Positions 1 to 8,044 of a stretch of 64,000 nucleotides of DNA are shown one piece after another. Numbering within the stretch: position 1 is the stretch's first letter; each line of letters starts with the position of its first letter. The notes beneath the pieces are model-generated. The model saw only the letters and a list, made by a program, of their open reading frames with translations, was not told the origin of the DNA and did not search any database. The stretch spans positions 62,001-126,000 of the forward strand of contig JAEWGM010000021.1 of assembly GCA_023388315.1 (NCBI GenBank), written 5' to 3'. Source of the DNA: Bacteroidota bacterium (lineage in GTDB: Bacteria > Bacteroidota > Bacteroidia > Bacteroidales > Dysgonomonadaceae). The translations under genes and the position numbers were made by a program.

Positions 1-532
1 GATAAGTTTTCGCCAAAGAATTTTTCTCGGACGGATGGCAGTGCGCGATAAATTTTTGTCCTTCAAAAGATTGCATGACAAATTCTTCAAAACGCGTCAT
101 TTCGTCTAATGCGGGTAAAAATGCTTGTTGAGATTGTTTCATTGCCGAAACGATGATTTTTTGCAGCCGCTCATGTTTTAACTCTTTTCGCTCGGAGTAA
201 CGGCAAAGCAGCGGTGTAAAGCGATCGATGCCTATTTCGGTTGCTTTTTCTGTGAACCACTCGTTTCTGTCCATACTTTTGGTGGGTGCAAAAGCGATGT
301 GTATCTTAAAATCCCAACTTTTTTCTTGTTTTACCTCGCTTTGAATGCTTACCAAGCAATGTTTTGGATGTGTCTGCACGAGCGTGCAATGGAAAAAACT
401 GCCATTTCCGTCGGTTACCACGAGTTGGTCGCCTTCTTTCATCCGAAGCACTTTTACGCAATGTTGCGATTCCGGTGCGGGCAACTGCGGGTTCTGCAAA
501 ATATCGGGACAGAAAAAAATGGTGTCGGCCAT
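1..532 (-). CDS. rsmE: 16S rRNA m3U1498 methyltransferase RsmE (partial, C-terminus beyond the window)
   Basis: The minus strand is open from an ATG at 530-532 to the window edge, giving about 177 residues beginning MADTIFFCPDIL. The segment TEKATEIGIDRF followed by RYSERKE and SAMKQSQQ is the family signature of RsmE, which methylates N3 of U1498 in 16S rRNA. The visible part is the N-terminal PUA-like domain and the beginning of the SPOUT domain; the SAM-binding knot lies outside the window. The start is 7 bases after the stop of the BFN-UVR gene upstream on the same strand, so the two are probably cotranscribed. Confidence 0.9.
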   Translation of the reverse strand, partial: MADTIFFCPDILQNPQLPAPESQHCVKVLRMKEGDQLVVTDGNGSFFHCTLVQTHPKHCLVSIQSEVKQEKSWDFKIHIAFAPTKSMDRNEWFTEKATEIGIDRFTPLLCRYSERKELKHERLQKIIVSAMKQSQQAFLPALDEMTRFEEFVMQSFEGQKFIAHCHPSEKNSLAKTY

Positions 533-539
533 CGGTTAA

Positions 540-1136
540 TTATGATCGGTTTTCTCTTTTGTTAATTTCATCCCGTAGGCGGGTGGCCAATTCGTAGTTT
601 TCTTCCCTCACGGCATCTTCCAAACGGTGTTTCAGCGCTTCGGTGTGGAGGGAAGTCAATTCCTCATCGCTCTTTTCAGTGCTCTCTTCCACAGGGTTGG
701 TGGCCGCGGGTTCGGTAAATTGTTCATCAAAAACAATCGCCATTTTTTGCATAATGTCTTCGTTGGTAAAGATGGGTGAGTTGGTCCTAATTGCCAGCGC
801 CACGGCATCGGAAGTACGTGCGTCAATACGATATTCTTGTCCGTTTTGCCGCAACAATAACTCCGAGAAAAAGGCGCCATCTTCAAATTTATAAACGTTC
901 ACCTCCACCAATTCAATTTGAAGGTCTTTGAAAATGGAGAACATTAAATCGTGCGAAAGCGGGCGAGGCGGCTTGATATTTTCCATTACAATGGCTATGG
1001 ATTGGGCTTCGGGCGTGCCTATGACGATGGGTAGGCGGCGCGGCCCGTTTTCTTCGGCAAAGATGAGCGCGTAAGCACCGGCTTGTACCTGACTAAACGA
1101 AATGCCAAGGATGGAAAGTTTTACTTTATTTGTCAC
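540..1136 (-). CDS. Bifunctional nuclease family protein (DUF151) with C-terminal UVR motif
   Basis: 198 aa. Residues 1 to about 135 form a BFN/DUF151 domain (GISFSQVQAGAYALIF, then RRLPIVIGTPEAQSIA and DARTSDAVALAIR). Residues about 160-195 form a UVR motif (LEDAVREENYELATRLRDEI), a short helical hairpin used for protein contacts in UvrB and UvrC. This fusion is common in Bacteroidetes; its exact role is not settled, although DUF151 proteins are reported to have DNase and RNase activity. It is the first gene of a minus-strand pair with rsmE. A TAnnTTTG element lies about 31 bp upstream of the start. Confidence 0.9.
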   Translation of the reverse strand: MTNKVKLSILGISFSQVQAGAYALIFAEENGPRRLPIVIGTPEAQSIAIVMENIKPPRPLSHDLMFSIFKDLQIELVEVNVYKFEDGAFFSELLLRQNGQEYRIDARTSDAVALAIRTNSPIFTNEDIMQKMAIVFDEQFTEPAATNPVEESTEKSDEELTSLHTEALKHRLEDAVREENYELATRLRDEINKRENRS

Positions 1137-1166
1137 AGTTGTTATGATTAAATTTTATTGTAACTT

Positions 1167-1174
1167 CAAATATA
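1167..1174 (-). promoter_or_regulatory. Probable Bacteroidetes -7 promoter element for the BFN-UVR/rsmE pair
   Basis: On the minus strand the sequence reads TATATTTG, a match to the Bacteroidetes sigma-70 element TAnnTTTG, about 31 bp upstream of the start at 1136. I did not find a convincing -33 element at the usual spacing. Confidence 0.5.
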
Positions 1175-1258
1175 CAATTTTTTGCGGCAAACGCCGCCCA
1201 TTAACGATTATTTTTTGAAAAAACGGACGCATTTTTCGTTATAATGAAGAAAAATGTG

Positions 1259-1266
1259 TATCTTTG
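1259..1266 (+). promoter_or_regulatory. Probable -7 promoter element of the tRNA-His gene
   Basis: TATCTTTG matches TAnnTTTG and ends 17 bp before the tRNA 5' end, a fitting distance for a short processed leader. Confidence 0.65.
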
Positions 1267-1282
1267 CAGCCGTTAAAATTAT

Positions 1283-1357
<75 letters not shown>

Positions 1358-1408
1358 CACTACTCATTGATGATGAGTTATTTATTCTCTTTAGATTTGT
1401 TTTAGGTA

Positions 1409-1440
1409 ATCACGTATTTGCACAATACGTGATTTTTTTT
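1409..1440 (+). terminator. Rho-independent terminator after tRNA-His
   Basis: A perfect 10-bp stem (ATCACGTATT at 1409-1418, AATACGTGAT at 1424-1433) with a 5-base loop runs straight into a T tract at 1433-1440. Confidence 0.9.
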
Positions 1441-1442
1441 GC

Positions 1443-2198
1443 TTATACGCTTCGTCTTCTGAATTCCGAACAAACAATTGCCGTGGCAACCGCAACGTTT
1501 AGCGATTCCGACGTTTTCGCGTCAGCGGGATAGTTGGGAATGAAAATTTTGTGGGTGATAAGTTGCTGCAGTTCAGCTGAAATTCCTTTACCTTCGTTTC
1601 CCATCACAATAAAACCGCTTTGCGGTAAGTTTGCTTGGTAGATGTTTTCGCCTTCCAAAAATGTGCCGAAAACGGGCAAGTGGTTGTTTTTTGTCAGGAA
1701 ATCGGGTAGGGCGGTGTAGTACACTTTCACACGCGCGATGGCACCCATTGTGGCTTGCACGGTTTTCGGGTTGTAGATATCCGCCGTGTTTGGTGAGCAA
1801 AAAATATGCTCGATACCGAACCAATCCGCCAAGCGGACAATTGTTCCCATATTTCCCGGATCCTGAATTTCATCCAGTACGAGGTGGAGGTTTTTGGATA
1901 AATCGATATTTTCCAAATCGTATTTCGGTTGATAAAAAACACCGATTATTTGCGGCGGCGTTTTCAGAAACGATGCTTTTTTCAACTCTTCGGGTGATGC
2001 TTCAATGATTTCCTTTGCGCTGGCATCGGGAATTTCTCGCAAAAGGTCGGGCAATCCTGCCAAAATTTGGCATTCGCACGTGCCCAGCAAATCGAAAACT
2101 AATTTTCTGCCTTCGGCAACAAACGTGCTGTGCTCCGTGCGAAACTTCTTTTCCTTAAGAGATTGAATGTATTTTATTTTGTTTTTGCTGAGGGGCAT
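1443..2198 (-). CDS. SpoU/TrmH-family RNA 2'-O-ribose methyltransferase
   Basis: 251 aa. The first 90 residues form the substrate-binding domain seen in SpoU enzymes (KIKYIQSL, then FVAEGRKLV). Residues about 105-251 form the SPOUT catalytic domain with its three motifs: N116-R122 in DPGNMGTIVR, GNEGKGIS at 200-207, and ESLNVAVA at 231-238. The C-terminal EFRRR is typical. It should methylate a ribose in rRNA or tRNA with SAM; the target base cannot be told from sequence. It lies convergent to the tRNA-His unit. Confidence 0.92.
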   Translation of the reverse strand: MPLSKNKIKYIQSLKEKKFRTEHSTFVAEGRKLVFDLLGTCECQILAGLPDLLREIPDASAKEIIEASPEELKKASFLKTPPQIIGVFYQPKYDLENIDLSKNLHLVLDEIQDPGNMGTIVRLADWFGIEHIFCSPNTADIYNPKTVQATMGAIARVKVYYTALPDFLTKNNHLPVFGTFLEGENIYQANLPQSGFIVMGNEGKGISAELQQLITHKIFIPNYPADAKTSESLNVAVATAIVCSEFRRRSV

Positions 2199-2222
2199 AG
2201 GGCGTTTTTTTGATAGTTTTTA

Positions 2223-2230
2223 CAAAACTA
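2223..2230 (-). promoter_or_regulatory. Probable -7 element for the SpoU methyltransferase gene
   Basis: TAGTTTTG on the minus strand fits TAnnTTTG, about 25 bp upstream of the start at 2198. Confidence 0.45.
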
Positions 2231-2360
2231 CAAAAAGAAAAGATAAAATTGGTAGTTCGAAGAAGATGGTGGTAAGTTTTTTATGTTTCTACCGTGAGGT
2301 ATATTGTTTGTTTCGCAACACACACTTCATAGAAATGCGCAAGCAGGGGGGAATCGTTAT

Positions 2361-3020
2361 TTATTTTATGCCACTTATAAAAATCATACTTCCTTTCATA
2401 TAGTAATCAACTTTTTTAAGTCCTTCAAATAGATATAAAATCTGTTTTGAACTTAGTGGCTCACCAAATTCTTTTTGTCTTCGAAGTAAACTTATATAGA
2501 GTTTGCTTATTAAACGGTCGGAGGTCATTGTAGTGTAATGAAAAGTTCCATCTGATTTTAGCACTCTCAATGTTTCATTTATAAATGCGGTCTTATTTTC
2601 AAAACAGTGTATCATCCCAAAGCTCACTAAACTGTCAAAACAATCACTTTCAAAAGGAAGTTGAAAAGCATCTGCTTGTACCAATTTAATGTTGTCAGGA
2701 AATTTGTTGCATAAACCAATCAAACGTTGTCGAGCAATTTTAAGCATTTCAATAGAGTGATCAAGTAAAATAAATTCTTGCTTTACATTGGCGTAAATAC
2801 CTGCAGTTTGAATTAGTCCTCCACAACCAATATCTATGCTTGCTTTCTCTGAAAAATCAATATAATCCTTTGGCAAAGTGCCCCAAATTATTTTATTGTA
2901 GGTTTTTAAACTCACTAATTTTTCATACAGCCTAGCTTTGTTATCATAAGGAGAGCCTTGTATGTTGTGCAAAGATGAAAATATATTGTCATCTATTAAC
3001 CTTATCTTTTGGTTTGTCAT
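2361..3020 (-). CDS. Class I SAM-dependent methyltransferase
   Basis: 219 aa. Motif I is DIGCGG at residues 63-68, followed by an acidic residue after beta-2 (LLDHS, 85-89), QADAFQLPF (motif III region) and LRVLKSDGTFHYTT (motif IV/V region). This is the Methyltransf_11/25 type of Rossmann fold, which acts on small molecules; the substrate is unknown. The gene is distinctly AT-rich compared with the SpoU gene to its left. It is the last of several single-gene units on the minus strand, bounded upstream by repeat copy A, which suggests horizontal acquisition. Confidence 0.85.
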   Translation of the reverse strand: MTNQKIRLIDDNIFSSLHNIQGSPYDNKARLYEKLVSLKTYNKIIWGTLPKDYIDFSEKASIDIGCGGLIQTAGIYANVKQEFILLDHSIEMLKIARQRLIGLCNKFPDNIKLVQADAFQLPFESDCFDSLVSFGMIHCFENKTAFINETLRVLKSDGTFHYTTMTSDRLISKLYISLLRRQKEFGEPLSSKQILYLFEGLKKVDYYMKGSMIFISGIK

Positions 3021-3128
3021 TTTATATGTCAGCTAGAGCGTTTGTTATGGAGCGAGTTTTGCGTTCAATTATATGTAAGTCAATAGTATATGTGGATTTT
3101 TTATCATATAATCGTAGCTGTCTTATTT

Positions 3129-3248
3129 CTAGTGTAGGTCTACAATCTCCCGCAAAGCGGGACAAGTTATGCCTAAAACACTTGCAGTTTCGAACTGCGT
3201 TTCTTATTTTTATCCAAGTTACAAACTTGAACGAGAAGGGGAAGTAGC
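3129..3248 (-). repeat. 120-bp dispersed hairpin repeat, copy A
   Basis: The sequence matches copy B (4971-5090) over its whole length with scattered substitutions, and shares its first part with copy C (12601-12677). It contains three small stems: CCCGC/GCGGG at 3149-3161, GCAGTT/AACTGC at 3184-3198 and CAAGTT/AACTTG at 3215-3229. The conserved part ends in a block reading GAACGAGAAGGGG. The rest of the 3021-3395 gap shows no supported gene. A short motif (TTTTTTATCATATAATCGTAG) at about 3096-3116 is also shared with the gap that holds copy B. Confidence 0.85.
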
Positions 3249-3395
3249 GGACGTTTTCGAGGTTTTGCGTTCGGGCGGGTTTCGAAGTACAAAACTATCA
3301 ACCTGCACTACGCTTGAATAAAAGCACAAAACTTCAAGTTTGGACGTTACCTCACTTCTGATGCAAAATTGGTGAATGGCAATTAATCATCAACT

Positions 3396-3944
3396 TTACT
3401 TAACAATAATTCCCAATCCTTCTAAGTACCCCATAATTCCCATAAAAATAATCATTCCAACCAGCACAAGGGCTGCTATATTAATAGCTTTTCTTTCAAA
3501 TTTGTAAAACACCCACAAAATTCCAACAAAAAGTGTTACCCATAAAAATGCTTCGGGATAGCCCAATATCTGTTCAATAATTGGAATATTTGTGTAGATA
3601 AATCCGTCAAGCGAACCCATAGCTGCGGCATAAGTAGAAAATACGGATAATCCTAAAACCAAAAACCATAATTTGAGAAAGCCGTATTTTTCGTTAGTGA
3701 ATACTCTTCGTAAAGGTAACAGAACTAACGCCATAATAAGTCCACGAATAATTTGTAGTGCAGGTCCGAGTGCAACTATTGGGGTGTCTGTAGGCAACAT
3801 AAATGACGAAATTGCACCGTCTGAAAACCAATTCTTGTAATCCATTACGAGTACTGCAAAAATTCCTGCACAAAAATATGCAATTGTATGTGATGCGATA
3901 ATGCGCCACGCAAATTTAAAATTCTCTTTGGTGTTTTCTGTCAT
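3396..3944 (-). CDS. Multi-pass membrane protein of unknown function
   Basis: 182 aa. I do not recognise a family. There are about five hydrophobic segments (near residues 12-32, 55-77, 90-110, 130-148 and 155-175) separated by short loops, and the N-terminus MTENTKENFKFAW has no cleavable signal peptide. It is AT-rich and stands alone between two repeat-containing spacers on the minus strand. The downstream side (3396 toward 3250) and the upstream side (3945-4166) carry palindrome-like sequences, so it may be a mobile single-gene cassette. Confidence 0.7.
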   Translation of the reverse strand: MTENTKENFKFAWRIIASHTIAYFCAGIFAVLVMDYKNWFSDGAISSFMLPTDTPIVALGPALQIIRGLIMALVLLPLRRVFTNEKYGFLKLWFLVLGLSVFSTYAAAMGSLDGFIYTNIPIIEQILGYPEAFLWVTLFVGILWVFYKFERKAINIAALVLVGMIIFMGIMGYLEGLGIIVK

Positions 3945-4021
3945 TTTTTTTACTTCATTTCGTTAGATTCAACTTGTATTTATTCGGCTTTCTTCTAGCG
4001 TAATATCGCTTTGTTTTGATT

Positions 4022-4155
4022 GCGACTAACGGTTTGCGTCTTGGGGAAATTGCTGATTTAGAATCACTTGCTTCCTGCTTGTCACTAATGTTAATTTAAA
4101 AACCGAATGTTCAATTTAGTACTGACCCATCATTTTGTCAAACTGCTGTTGTGCG
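4022..4155 (-). repeat. Imperfect-palindrome spacer (attC-like), S2
   Basis: The left end begins GCGACTAACGGTTTGCG and the right end closes GTCAAACTGCTGTTGTGC; the two ends are imperfect reverse complements and share an AAC/GTT core. Similar ends occur in spacers at 5084-5195 and 6359-6500. The spacer directly follows the lipoprotein gene on the minus strand. Confidence 0.5.
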
Positions 4156-4166
4156 ATTGTGTTTGT

Positions 4167-4736
4167 TTATTTCACTTTTCTAAATTTACCGTTACTTTGC
4201 AATATGTATGTTTCTATTTCGGTAACTGGTTCTCCGCTCATCCAATTCCATTGAGTTATGGTTATCTTTTCTTTGTCAATTTTACTTGTTTTTTGAAATG
4301 CAGACTCTGCTATCTCATCATAAGCAATTTCTAACATATCAATTATTTTATTTTCATTATTTACTGTAATTATTGAGGTAAACAATTCGAGGTCTCCACT
4401 TTGGTATGTAAAAGTAATTGAAGTAAAATTTTCAGAAAAAGGAATTTTGTAGTTAATTCTATAATTTTTTTTATCCTCTTTATTAGTTTCAAGTTTAATT
4501 TGTTTTAAGATACCATCGGCAGGAATTCCAAAATTTTCAAAATTATCAAAATTGGTACTGTCGATAATGGGAAAGTTTTTTGTGGGAATATTTTCAAAAA
4601 GGTTTACTTTAAGTTTAGGGTTTTCTTTATTATTATTCGTAATAGTGTCTTCTTTTTCATTTGATTTCTTTTCCACTTTATTATCACAAGATTGGAAAGT
4701 GAAAAAAAATACTAAAATTACTGTTAATTTATTCAT
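4167..4736 (-). CDS. Hypothetical lipoprotein
   Basis: 189 aa. The N-terminus is a lipoprotein signal peptide with lipobox FQSC (Cys16), followed by a long charged linker rich in K, N and E (DNKVEKKSNEKEDT). The remaining 140 residues are mostly polar with predicted beta character and match no family I know. The charged linker after the cysteine is usual for Bacteroidetes surface or periplasmic lipoproteins. The gene is very AT-rich and is flanked by repeat elements. A promoter fits just upstream at 4783-4790. Confidence 0.75.
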   Translation of the reverse strand: MNKLTVILVFFFTFQSCDNKVEKKSNEKEDTITNNNKENPKLKVNLFENIPTKNFPIIDSTNFDNFENFGIPADGILKQIKLETNKEDKKNYRINYKIPFSENFTSITFTYQSGDLELFTSIITVNNENKIIDMLEIAYDEIAESAFQKTSKIDKEKITITQWNWMSGEPVTEIETYILQSNGKFRKVK

Positions 4737-4782
4737 TTGTTATTTGTTTTGTGACGAATGTTGGATTTAGCAGATTGCATCA

Positions 4783-4790
4783 CAAATATA
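4783..4790 (-). promoter_or_regulatory. Probable promoter of the lipoprotein gene
   Basis: TATATTTG on the minus strand (TAnnTTTG) lies about 47 bp before the start. A TTG sits 18 bp further upstream, close to the expected -33 position, inside a short motif (TTTTTTATCATACAATCGTAG) that is also present near 3096. Confidence 0.5.
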
Positions 4791-4970
4791 CGCAACTTTT
4801 TTATCATACAATCGTAGATATCAATACTTCCTCATAATAAGCTAAAACACACTGTTTTTCATGATATTATTGTTAAAACAATGCTGCGCAACATGTGTTA
4901 TTGCTGCGCAAAAATGGGCAAAAAGCATTGTCTTTAACATATTAAAAATACGCGCAATGAATCTTGTCGT

Positions 4971-5090
4971 CTAGTACAAGTTTACATGTTCCCGTAAAGC
5001 AGGGCAACTGGTGCTTAAAATACTTGCAGTTTTAAACTGCATTTTTTGTTTTGCGTCCAAGTTACAAACTTGAACGAGAAGGGGAGTAAC
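4971..5090 (-). repeat. 120-bp dispersed hairpin repeat, copy B
   Basis: Full-length match to copy A at 3129-3248, including TTGCAGTTTTAAACTGCA (a palindrome at the middle stem) and the shared block GTCCAAGTTACAAACTTG. The rest of the 4737-5201 gap holds two direct copies of TGCTGCGCAA (near 4892 and 4914), the lipoprotein promoter and spacer S3; I see no gene there. Confidence 0.85.
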
Positions 5091-5195
5091 GTTTTGGGTA
5101 TTGGCGAGGCCGGGTTTTGAAAACCGTCAGCCGAAGTTAAGCACAAATGTTCAATTACTTCTGTCTGCCCTGCTTTGCTAAACCAATGTTAGCGG
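5084..5195 (-). repeat. Imperfect-palindrome spacer (attC-like), S3
   Basis: It begins AGTAACGTTTTGGGTATTGG and ends GCTAAACCAATGTTAGCGG. The ends are imperfect inverted repeats with AAC/GTT cores, as in S2 and S5. It follows the SRPBCC gene on the minus strand and overlaps the last bases of repeat copy B. Confidence 0.5.
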
Positions 5196-5201
5196 TAGTG
5201 T

Positions 5202-5690
5202 TTATTTTTGTTCTGCCAGTTCTTTTAATTTTTCGTTCATCTCTTCAAATCCTTTTTTCGTGTTGTTATCGAGTTGCTTTTTGAAAAATGGAACAAAAAT
5301 ACCTTTAAATTTTTCGCTTTGTATAAAAGTTGTTGTTCCATTTCCATTGTCGATAAGTTCAAATTTATGTTCTCCATCAAAAAGCCCTGTAAACAATAAA
5401 CGTCCAATCCATTTTAGTTCTTTGTTGGTATCAAGTGTAAGAATTTTTGGTGTAAACGTCATTCCTTTAGCTTTTGGTGGCTCAATTCTAACTGTAATTT
5501 TATTTCCAACTTTTACTTCTCCTTCTATAAATTTTATAAATGGGTTCCAATTGGGGTAATCATTAAAGTTTGTAAGAATTGACCAAACTTTTTCCGGTGT
5601 TTCATTAATTAGAATCTCTGTTTTGATTTCTTTTGCCGTTGCTGTCACATTTAGTAATGTGATTAAAGCAAGTGTTGTTAAATATTTCAT
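5202..5690 (-). CDS. Secreted SRPBCC (START/Bet v1-like) domain protein
   Basis: 162 aa. A signal peptide (about residues 1-19, ending ATA-KE) precedes a helix-grip SRPBCC domain. The family pattern is clear: INETPEKVWSILTNFNDYPNWNPFI, then a beta-rich middle (LKWIGRLLFTGLFDGEHKFELI) and a C-terminal amphipathic helix (FEEMNEKLKELAEQK). Such domains bind hydrophobic ligands in a cavity; the ligand here is unknown. A signal peptide on this domain places it in the periplasm. It lies 72 bp downstream of the Crp-like regulator and has its own promoter element in that gap. Confidence 0.82.
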   Translation of the reverse strand: MKYLTTLALITLLNVTATAKEIKTEILINETPEKVWSILTNFNDYPNWNPFIKFIEGEVKVGNKITVRIEPPKAKGMTFTPKILTLDTNKELKWIGRLLFTGLFDGEHKFELIDNGNGTTTFIQSEKFKGIFVPFFKKQLDNNTKKGFEEMNEKLKELAEQK

Positions 5691-5714
5691 TTGTCTCGTT
5701 TTTTAATTACGATA

Positions 5715-5722
5715 CAAAGGTA
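5715..5722 (-). promoter_or_regulatory. Probable -7 element of the SRPBCC gene
   Basis: TACCTTTG on the minus strand, 25 bp before the start at 5690. Confidence 0.5.
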
Positions 5723-5762
5723 TAACCAAACAACTGTTTTGCTCTTGACAAATATCAAGAAA

Positions 5763-6335
5763 TCACAAGAGTTGCCTTTTTCTTATTCTACTAAATGTTT
5801 CAGGTGTCATTCCAAGCATAGAAGCAATGTATTGCAAAGGCACTTGATTAAATAGTTCTCTATTGTTTTCAAAGAAATAATTATATCTTTCTTCCGCTGT
5901 CATTGATAAATGGCTGAATATTCGCTCTTCAAGGATTATAAAACAACGAACAATAAATAACTTTTCTAATTCGTGCCATTTAGGGACTAATTCTACAATT
6001 TTGTTATAATCAGATTTTGTTATCGAATAGACTTCTGTGTCGGTTAATGCTTGAATGGATAAACGAGAAGGGGTCTCAAATACAAAACTTGATAAATCTG
6101 TTGAAAAATATCCTTTGGTTGAAATCCATTGGGTTATTTCTTTTTGGTCTGTTGAGATAAACATTCGTAAAAGTCCTGATTGAACAAAACTTAAATTGTC
6201 GCAACGTCTACCTGCTTTTAGTAAAAAATCTCCTTTCCTAATCGTTGTCAATTTGAATAACGATACTATCGTTTTCAAGTCGTCTGCATTAACTACTCCA
6301 AAATAAGATTTTATGTATTGTTCAAGTTCTGTCAT
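5763..6335 (-). CDS. Crp/Fnr-family transcriptional regulator
   Basis: 190 aa. Residues about 10-125 form a cyclic-nucleotide-binding beta-roll (LKAGRRCDNLSFVQSGLLRMFIS). A long helix follows, and the C-terminal HTH is VPLQYIASMLGMTPETFSRIRKRQ at about 166-188. The protein ends right after the recognition helix without a wing, which is usual for this Bacteroidetes subfamily. The ligand is unknown; the phosphate-binding RxS of true cAMP binders is not evident. It precedes the SRPBCC gene, which may be its target. Confidence 0.88.
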   Translation of the reverse strand: MTELEQYIKSYFGVVNADDLKTIVSLFKLTTIRKGDFLLKAGRRCDNLSFVQSGLLRMFISTDQKEITQWISTKGYFSTDLSSFVFETPSRLSIQALTDTEVYSITKSDYNKIVELVPKWHELEKLFIVRCFIILEERIFSHLSMTAEERYNYFFENNRELFNQVPLQYIASMLGMTPETFSRIRKRQLL

Positions 6336-6358
6336 ATTCTGTTGTATTTTGTAATGTT

Positions 6359-6500
6359 GCCGTAACGGTTTGGGACTTAGTTAAGTGGCGGATTATTTGC
6401 ATTAGCTTTTTATCGAAGTACCGACCTTAAAGATAAGATAAAAGTTTCAATTGAGGCCGTTTACTCGTCATTTCACAAAAGCCCTGTTGGGCGCTGTTGT
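6359..6500 (-). repeat. Imperfect-palindrome spacer (attC-like), S5
   Basis: It begins GCCGTAACGGTTTGGGACTT and ends AAGCCCTGTTGGGCGCTGTT. Read on the minus strand, the 5' end carries GCCCAAC, an exact RYYYAAC, and the 3' end carries a GTT core. The arms pair imperfectly. The remainder of the 6336-6712 gap holds the tandem repeat at 6678-6730 and a 62-codon TTG-initiated frame that I do not believe. Confidence 0.5.
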
Positions 6501-6677
6501 GGTTTCATGCCGCTTGTTGCTTTTTATTTTTTGAAGAGTTGGTAAAATTTAAAAAACAATTTTACTTGCGTTGGCTTTGCAAGCTCTTTGACAACGTTTA
6601 GCTTTGTGCAGTTAGCTTGTGCGACTTTGACAGTGTGCTTGCAATAGCGTTGACGTTTTATGTTGCAATTCAAAAAA

Positions 6678-6730
6678 CCAATTATGAGCCAATCATGAGC
6701 CAATTGAGCCAATTATGAGCCAATTATTTC
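6678..6730. repeat. Tandem repeat of an 11-bp unit across the end of the AlbA_2 gene
   Basis: Five consecutive units read CCAATTATGAG, CCAATCATGAG, CCAATTGAG, CCAATTATGAG and CCAATTATTTC on the plus strand. The stop codon of the AlbA_2 gene (6713-6715) lies inside the fourth unit, so gain or loss of units would change only sequence after the stop. Confidence 0.9.
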
Positions 6731-8032
6731 ATAAAAACTTCCTGCACCCTTTCCTGTGTTTTTGAAAATGCTGAATTTCCCAACTAATTCCGCCAAATCT
6801 CTTGTTGCAGTAGGTTTAGCTACTGAATTTAACTCTTGATACTCTTTATTCGTAATTTTTCCTTTCTCTTTCACGTACTCAACCGCTTTCAATTGTCGTT
6901 CGTTCAAGCCAAGTTTAGCGAGTTGCTCATCTGTCAGATTGTTTTTAAACATTGTTACCAATAAGCCCCCATCACGTTCCATTATTTCCGGCTCGGGAAG
7001 TCCTACTTGTTTACAGGCTTCTATAATTTTTATTGTCCCACGTCCCCAAGCATCAATCAAACCACCTTTAAAACAAACATCGGCAATCAAAACATTTCTT
7101 GGTCGTGATGAGTGTGGTCGTTTTAACGATTCAATGGTTAACGGACTTTGCAAACTACCTTCATTCCAAAAAGTAATTTTATCATCGTAAACACGAATTT
7201 GCGTATGAGCACCCACATAGTTGCGATGAACCAAAGCATTTAAAATGGCTTCACGCATTGCTTCTCTTGGATATTCAGGTGTTTCAATTCGGTGCATACC
7301 CTCAAACGTAATGTTTTTGATAATGAATTTATGATTGATTTGGTTTAAGACGGCTTGATACAAGTTAATAATATTTCCTTCTTCACTTTCCTGAAAAATC
7401 AAATCCAACTCATCTTTAAAACGACCGATTCTAACATAAATACTTGGATAGAACTTGCCTGGGTCTTTGCCAAACAAAACCAAAGCGGCACGTTTGAGTT
7501 GTCCGTTTTCGGTTAAGCGTAACTTGTCAAAAAGTTGTTCGGTTGATAGTCCGTCCACTTCGGGTAAACGCCCTTTTTCTTTTGCCATTAACAAGAATTT
7601 GGCAACTGCTGTTTCGTCGATATCATCAAATGTTGCTCTTGGTTCAATTACATCGTCCCAAGTTTTGCCCGATTTTTTAAGTAAAAACTCGTTGAGTGAA
7701 TTGCCCGTCAATTCTTGTTTGGTACTCCCGCTCCGAAAATAATATCTGCCACGTAAGGAAACAGGAACGGTGTAGGGAAGTGTAACGATTTCTATAAATC
7801 GTTTCCCGTCTTCTTCTTGTAAATTCACTTCAACAGTAATCCCCATTGCATTACGGATTTTGTTAGGAATATCGTCCATTAACCGTTTGTAATCATCAAT
7901 GCCTACGACATTTCCGTTGTTATCTTTACCAATGAAAATAACGCCACCTTGTGCATTTGCAAAACCGCAAACCCATTTTAGGTAATCATCGTGCCAAGTG
8001 CTTTTGTATTCTGTGTTTTGTTGTTCGGGCAT
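6713..8032 (-). CDS. AlbA_2/Schlafen-type DNA-binding protein with GHKL-like ATPase region and winged helix
   Basis: 439 aa. Residues 5 to about 115 are an AlbA_2 (Schlafen AAA_4) domain, seen as TEYKSTW then GFANAQGGVIFIGKDNNG at 23-40. Residues about 255-360 resemble the HATPase_c_4 region often annotated as RecG-like, with REAILNALVHRNY at 260-272, EGSLQSP and AWGRGTIKI at 328-336. The last 70 residues form a winged helix. Such proteins are often called transcriptional regulators and often lie in defence islands. The start is 12 bp after the HamB frame ends, so it appears to belong to the Hachiman operon; whether it is an accessory or a regulator cannot be told. Confidence 0.85.
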   Translation of the reverse strand: MPEQQNTEYKSTWHDDYLKWVCGFANAQGGVIFIGKDNNGNVVGIDDYKRLMDDIPNKIRNAMGITVEVNLQEEDGKRFIEIVTLPYTVPVSLRGRYYFRSGSTKQELTGNSLNEFLLKKSGKTWDDVIEPRATFDDIDETAVAKFLLMAKEKGRLPEVDGLSTEQLFDKLRLTENGQLKRAALVLFGKDPGKFYPSIYVRIGRFKDELDLIFQESEEGNIINLYQAVLNQINHKFIIKNITFEGMHRIETPEYPREAMREAILNALVHRNYVGAHTQIRVYDDKITFWNEGSLQSPLTIESLKRPHSSRPRNVLIADVCFKGGLIDAWGRGTIKIIEACKQVGLPEPEIMERDGGLLVTMFKNNLTDEQLAKLGLNERQLKAVEYVKEKGKITNKEYQELNSVAKPTATRDLAELVGKFSIFKNTGKGAGSFYEIIGS

Positions 8033-8044
8033 TATGCGTTCATT

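Noticed and set aside
6524..6712. 62-codon TTG-initiated frame after the AlbA_2 gene
   Set aside because: It begins inside a tandem repeat, uses a weak start, and the product has no protein-like pattern. It is more likely noncoding spacer.
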